14,134 bases of DNA from Bacillota bacterium (GTDB lineage Bacteria; Bacillota; UBA4882; JAAYXC01): assembly GCA_012516115.1 (NCBI GenBank), contig JAAYXC010000415.1, forward strand, positions 1 through 14,134, read 5' to 3'. A model generated the notes under the pieces. The model worked only from the letters and a program-made list of their open reading frames with translations. It ran no database searches and was not told the origin of the DNA. Of the stretch, positions 12,983 to 14,134 are shown in pieces. The position numbers were made by a program, and so were the translations under genes. The first letter of the stretch is position 1, and each line of letters begins with the position of its first letter.

Positions 12983-14131
12983 TCAAATCACCTCTTTCAT
13001 GGTCCGGAAGGAAGGCTTTGTCCCTTTGGGGGGAAGGGTGAAGTAAAAAGTGCTCCCGACCTCCTTCATGCTTTCGACCCAAATCCGGCCGCCGTGGGCT
13101 TCCACCAAGACTTTGGTGATGTAGAGTCCCAGGCCCAGGCCATCGGTATGGTCGCGGACGGCCGGCGCCCGATAGTAACGGGTGAAAAGATGGGGAAGCT
13201 CCTCGGGGGCGATGCCCCGGCCGCGGTCGGCGATGGCCACGAGGACATGGTCGGCCTCGGGGCGGAACGAGATGGTCACCGGCGATTCTGGCTCCGAGTA
13301 TTTTAAGGCGTTGGTCAGGAGATTGATGAAGATCCGTTCGAGCCGGTCGGGATCGGCCGCCACCGCCGGAAGATCCGGAGGGGATAAGATGATGATGCGT
13401 TCGGTCTTCATCGTGCATTCAAGACGCTCGAGAAGCTCGAAGAGATAGTTCGGGAGGTCGATTTCCTTTATTCTAAGACACAACTGTCCCGCTTCAAAGT
13501 GGGCTACATCCACCAGGTCCTGGATTAAAGTATTCATCCGCCAGACGGTGGCATAAATGGCCTGGGCTCCCCGTCGCACGCGGTCGGGCCGCTCGGCCGT
13601 GCGTTCGATGAGCTGGGCCTGGGCGGCGATGACCGTTAACGGCTGGCGAAGATCATGGGAGATGATGCGGAGATAATCGCCTTGGACCTCCTGAAGCTGA
13701 CGGAGATCGCTTAAGGTGTGCCAGAAGACGATGGCCCCGAGGATGTTTCCCTCATCCACGATGGGCACGGCGGAGACCAGGATGGGGAGGGATCGGCCGC
13801 AAGCATTGGTGAGGATTAGGATTTCCCCTCCGGTCTTTTCGCCTCGGAGGACGCGGGCCAGGGGGAGTTCCTCGGTTCCGAGGATCGCGCCGTTCAACCG
13901 ACGGAAGGCGACCCGTCGGCCGATCTCTTCCACCGTGAAAGAGAGAGGATTGAAACCTAGCGCATCGACGGCCGGACGGTTGGTGCGGCGGACCACGCCC
14001 CCGCGGTCGAGGAAGAGGAAACTCTGGAGCAGCTCGGTGAAGAGTCTTTCCAGCCATGATATTTTCCCCGTGGTAAGGGTGGCAAAGACTGAGTCCGGCA
14101 GGTCGGACGAGCATGGGTTTTTTTTATTCAA
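12983..14131 (-). CDS. Cytoplasmic PAS-domain sensor histidine kinase (start at window edge)
   Basis: Two-component sensor kinase that autophosphorylates on His and passes phosphate to an unseen response regulator. Domains in the 382 residues: PAS-like sensor (about 28-142, with SFLFLDRGGVVRRTNRPA and the ending GAIVFWHTLSDLRQLQEV), HisKA dimerisation with H-box IISHDLRQPLTVIAAQAQLIE (His159), then HATPase_c with N-box FINLLTNALKYS, G1 IADRGRGIAPEEL, F-box LFTRYYRAP and G2 DGLGLGLYITKVLVEAHGGRIW. No transmembrane segment is visible, so the signal is intracellular. The first available start is TTG 14131, but the frame remains open to the window end, so the gene may begin beyond it. A few Cys occur in the PAS part (Cys7, Cys111), without a clear heme or FeS motif. 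It is followed after 27 bases by ku. No response regulator gene is in the window. Confidence 0.9.
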   Translation of the reverse strand: MNKKNPCSSDLPDSVFATLTTGKISWLERLFTELLQSFLFLDRGGVVRRTNRPAVDALGFNPLSFTVEEIGRRVAFRRLNGAILGTEELPLARVLRGEKTGGEILILTNACGRSLPILVSAVPIVDEGNILGAIVFWHTLSDLRQLQEVQGDYLRIISHDLRQPLTVIAAQAQLIERTAERPDRVRRGAQAIYATVWRMNTLIQDLVDVAHFEAGQLCLRIKEIDLPNYLFELLERLECTMKTERIIILSPPDLPAVAADPDRLERIFINLLTNALKYSEPESPVTISFRPEADHVLVAIADRGRGIAPEELPHLFTRYYRAPAVRDHTDGLGLGLYITKVLVEAHGGRIWVESMKEVGSTFYFTLPPKGTKPSFRTMKEVI

Positions 14132-14134
14132 CTG

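Noticed and set aside
12086..13306. 406-codon + strand open frame opposite ku and the kinase
   Set aside because: It covers two clearly recognised minus-strand genes and has no family features of its own; an antisense shadow.
1..14134. CRISPR array, tRNA or rRNA genes
   Set aside because: No spaced direct repeats, cloverleaf or rRNA-like sequence was found on reading the non-coding stretches.

Overview
The window reads as a chromosomal segment of a GC-rich bacterium, most likely a Bacillota (Clostridia/Moorella-like or related thermophilic lineage). The clues are strong Shine-Dalgarno sites (AAGGAGG, GGAGGTGAT), frequent TTG/GTG starts, an MreB like those of Gram-positive rods, and a Ku of Bacillus type. 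The assignment is inferred from protein style only; no rRNA or marker gene is present. The xylose-binding protein has a plain signal peptide without a lipobox cysteine, so a diderm (outer-membrane) relative is possible.

Left part (1-2245, + strand): the C-terminal three quarters of mreB (cell shape), an intrinsic-terminator-like hairpin, then a glmU-like gene (UDP-GlcNAc synthesis) that begins directly behind that hairpin. Its start codon is anomalous and its C-terminal acetyltransferase half is missing. A gene-free stretch with two small inverted repeats follows.

NHEJ genes (minus strand): a stand-alone LigD-type polymerase/primase (2246-3127) and, about 8 kb away, a sensor histidine kinase, Ku and a stand-alone LigD-type ATP-dependent ligase (14131-11013). 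Ku, ligase and polymerase are the three parts of bacterial non-homologous end joining. They lie on the same strand in the order Ku, ligase, polymerase, but the set is interrupted.

The interruption (3297-10743, + strand) is a sugar-uptake module: a DeoR-family regulator, a tandem-NBD sugar ABC ATPase whose start sits at the regulator's stop, then xylF, xylG and xylH (binding protein, ATPase, permease), and finally a SAM-dependent methyltransferase of unknown substrate. The module has two ATPases but only one permease and one binding protein. A structured leader precedes xylF and a perfect 14-bp hairpin separates xylF from xylG, so transcript levels of the binding protein are probably set separately from the other components.

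No tRNA, rRNA, CRISPR array, insertion sequence or integrase was recognised. I do not see a clearly new multigene system. The most unusual features are the extra CUT2 ATPase tied to a divergent DeoR regulator, the kinase-Ku-ligase gene string, and the terminator/start arrangement and truncation of the glmU-like gene.
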